DNA of 64,000 bases from Anastatus disparis (lineage: Eukaryota > Arthropoda > Insecta > Hymenoptera > Eupelmidae). Positions 63,045 through 64,000 of this stretch are shown here, in pieces. The notes under the pieces were generated by a model that saw only the letters and a program-made list of their open reading frames with translations, was not told the DNA's origin and did no database searches. The stretch lies in assembly GCA_017163975.1 (NCBI GenBank), contig JAFFSR010000251.1, positions 7,750,001 to 7,814,000 of the forward strand, written 5' to 3'. Every line of letters starts with the position of its first letter. The first letter of the stretch is position 1. A program made the position numbers and the translations under genes.

Positions 63045-63840
63045 CTTGGCGCAAATGCTCGGAGGCCCGAAGAATTATTTTGTATACGTTGTTGCCCAAA
63101 CTTTCTGTTGAATGTCACAAATTTAAATAATCCAAATTAAATTAGTTTTCTAAAAGCGACTAATGAATGTCCTAATGTTGGTACTATGAGTAAAAAATGT
63201 AAAAACAGAAAAGAAGAAGGTTCATTTTTTCGTCAGCACCTCCTACGTAATTACGTTAAAATAAAAATACACAAAGTGAATTTAGATATTCGATTAAAGT
63301 GGAATCAATTAAAACTTATTAAAGTAATGGGTTAATTCTTGTACTTTTTTATTTAAATTAACTGTTAATTACAGGGAATTCATGATTGCTGTTAAAAAGT
63401 TGAAAAAGAAAAGAGAGAGAGAAACCAGTCGTGCATTACGAGACTTGCTTTACTTTTCTAGTTCGCGCGCTTGCTCTTTACTCTAAAAGTAACAGTGGCT
63501 AGTAATTTAGCGTGTCTGATATTGCAGAGTTCCCTACTCCCGCAAAGTGACTGTAAAGTGACAATTCGTTCTTACTCTGAATTTAAATTGCATAATTTTT
63601 TTTTTCTTCTTCCTTACTACTCTTGGAACTTAAACTTTATAAGATGCAAAGGAACTTTTATTATTATTCCGTATATTTCCTTGATCTAGTTGTACTTACT
63701 TTTCGTATAAATTACTGTATCTTTAATTTCTTTTTAATAAGAAATTTACTATTCGTTGTATAATAAATATTATATTTTAACAACCATAATTAGTTTCAAT
63801 ATTAATATCTTTTTAATGTTTAAAAATATTTTTTTCATAA
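63045..63840. other. AT-rich stretch
   Basis: A GC-richer start (63045-63110) passes into AT-rich DNA. A 72-codon + frame at 63471-63689 begins with a plausible hydrophilic/hydrophobic mix but becomes Phe-rich and has no support. Confidence 0.45.
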
Positions 63841-63922
63841 TCAACCCTTTCAATGCCATTAAAGAAAATTTCTGTTTGGAATATTTTATATAAATCTTCG
63901 TTATTGGCACTGAAGGGGTTAA
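63841..63922. mobile_element. 82-bp piggyBac-like miniature inverted-repeat element
   Basis: The ends are TCAACCCTTTCAATGCCATT and ATTGGCACTGAAGGGGTTAA. As inverted repeats, (C/T)AACCC(T/C)TTCA(A/G)TGCCA matches on both sides. The right end sits on TTAA and the left on TCAA, consistent with a TTAA target duplication with one mutated base, followed by CCC as in piggyBac-type termini. The element is too short to code. The family assignment rests on TTAA/CCC and is tentative. Confidence 0.6.
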
Positions 63923-64000
63923 TAAATCAAGCTAAAAATTTTATTGATTTTTTATGATGATTTGGTACTATATAAAAGCTTTGTATTTTTCAAGTAATAA

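Noticed and set aside
1..64000. Prokaryotic genes, rRNA genes or an endosymbiont fragment
   Set aside because: There are no long dense ORFs, Shine-Dalgarno-led starts or rRNA-like segments. Repeats and composition are those of an insect nuclear genome. Only the GC block at 41.8 kb is compositionally foreign.

Overview
The window looks like gene-poor nuclear DNA from an insect, with a hymenopteran as the best guess; no species can be named. The evidence is a very AT-rich background, many polypyrimidine/polypurine and (TC)n/(TA)n tracts, CpG that is not depleted in the GC-richer patches, a family of tRNA-derived SINEs, and small non-autonomous DNA transposons. Nothing looks prokaryotic: there are no operons, no dense long ORFs and no Shine-Dalgarno-led genes. 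I recognise no protein family anywhere in the window. The longest open frames fall mostly in TC/GA-rich or TA-rich tracts and read as low-complexity sequence.

Layout. 1-11 kb: AT-rich non-coding DNA with a (TA)n microsatellite and a GC-rich hairpin near 8.47 kb. 11.1-14.4 kb: the most gene-like part, with short, GC-richer, open segments bounded by good splice signals on the + strand (11304-11407, 12975-13001, 14241-14357). Their reading frames join in phase and end at a stop codon. Further isolated exon-like segments lie at 13716, 18811 and 59551 (+) and at 32069 and 53402 (-). Several small Met-initiated frames with hydrophobic segments are noted with low confidence. 20-21.5 kb and 62.5-63.05 kb: GC-richer, TC-tract-rich islands that could be promoter or 5'-leader DNA.

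Mobile DNA carries most of the clear signal. Seven copies of one tRNA-headed SINE lie at 15.1, 23.5, 27.7, 37.7, 38.3 (reverse), 45.3 and 51.8 kb. The last is split by a 973-bp TIR element with a TA target duplication, a clean nested insertion. A second TIR element (55528-56683) carries internal tandem repeats with perfect 15-bp palindromes. At 41.5-42.75 kb an unusual foldback-rich island holds a 134-bp hairpin, a GC-rich block of stem-loops and a 296-bp near-perfect inverted repeat. At 43.4-43.7 kb two diverged copies of one sequence face each other and resemble Penelope-type terminal repeats. An 82-bp piggyBac-like miniature element lies near the right edge.

The genes cannot be assembled into a pathway. 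The main value of the window is its repeat biology, plus a possible unrecognised multi-exon gene at 11.3-14.4 kb.
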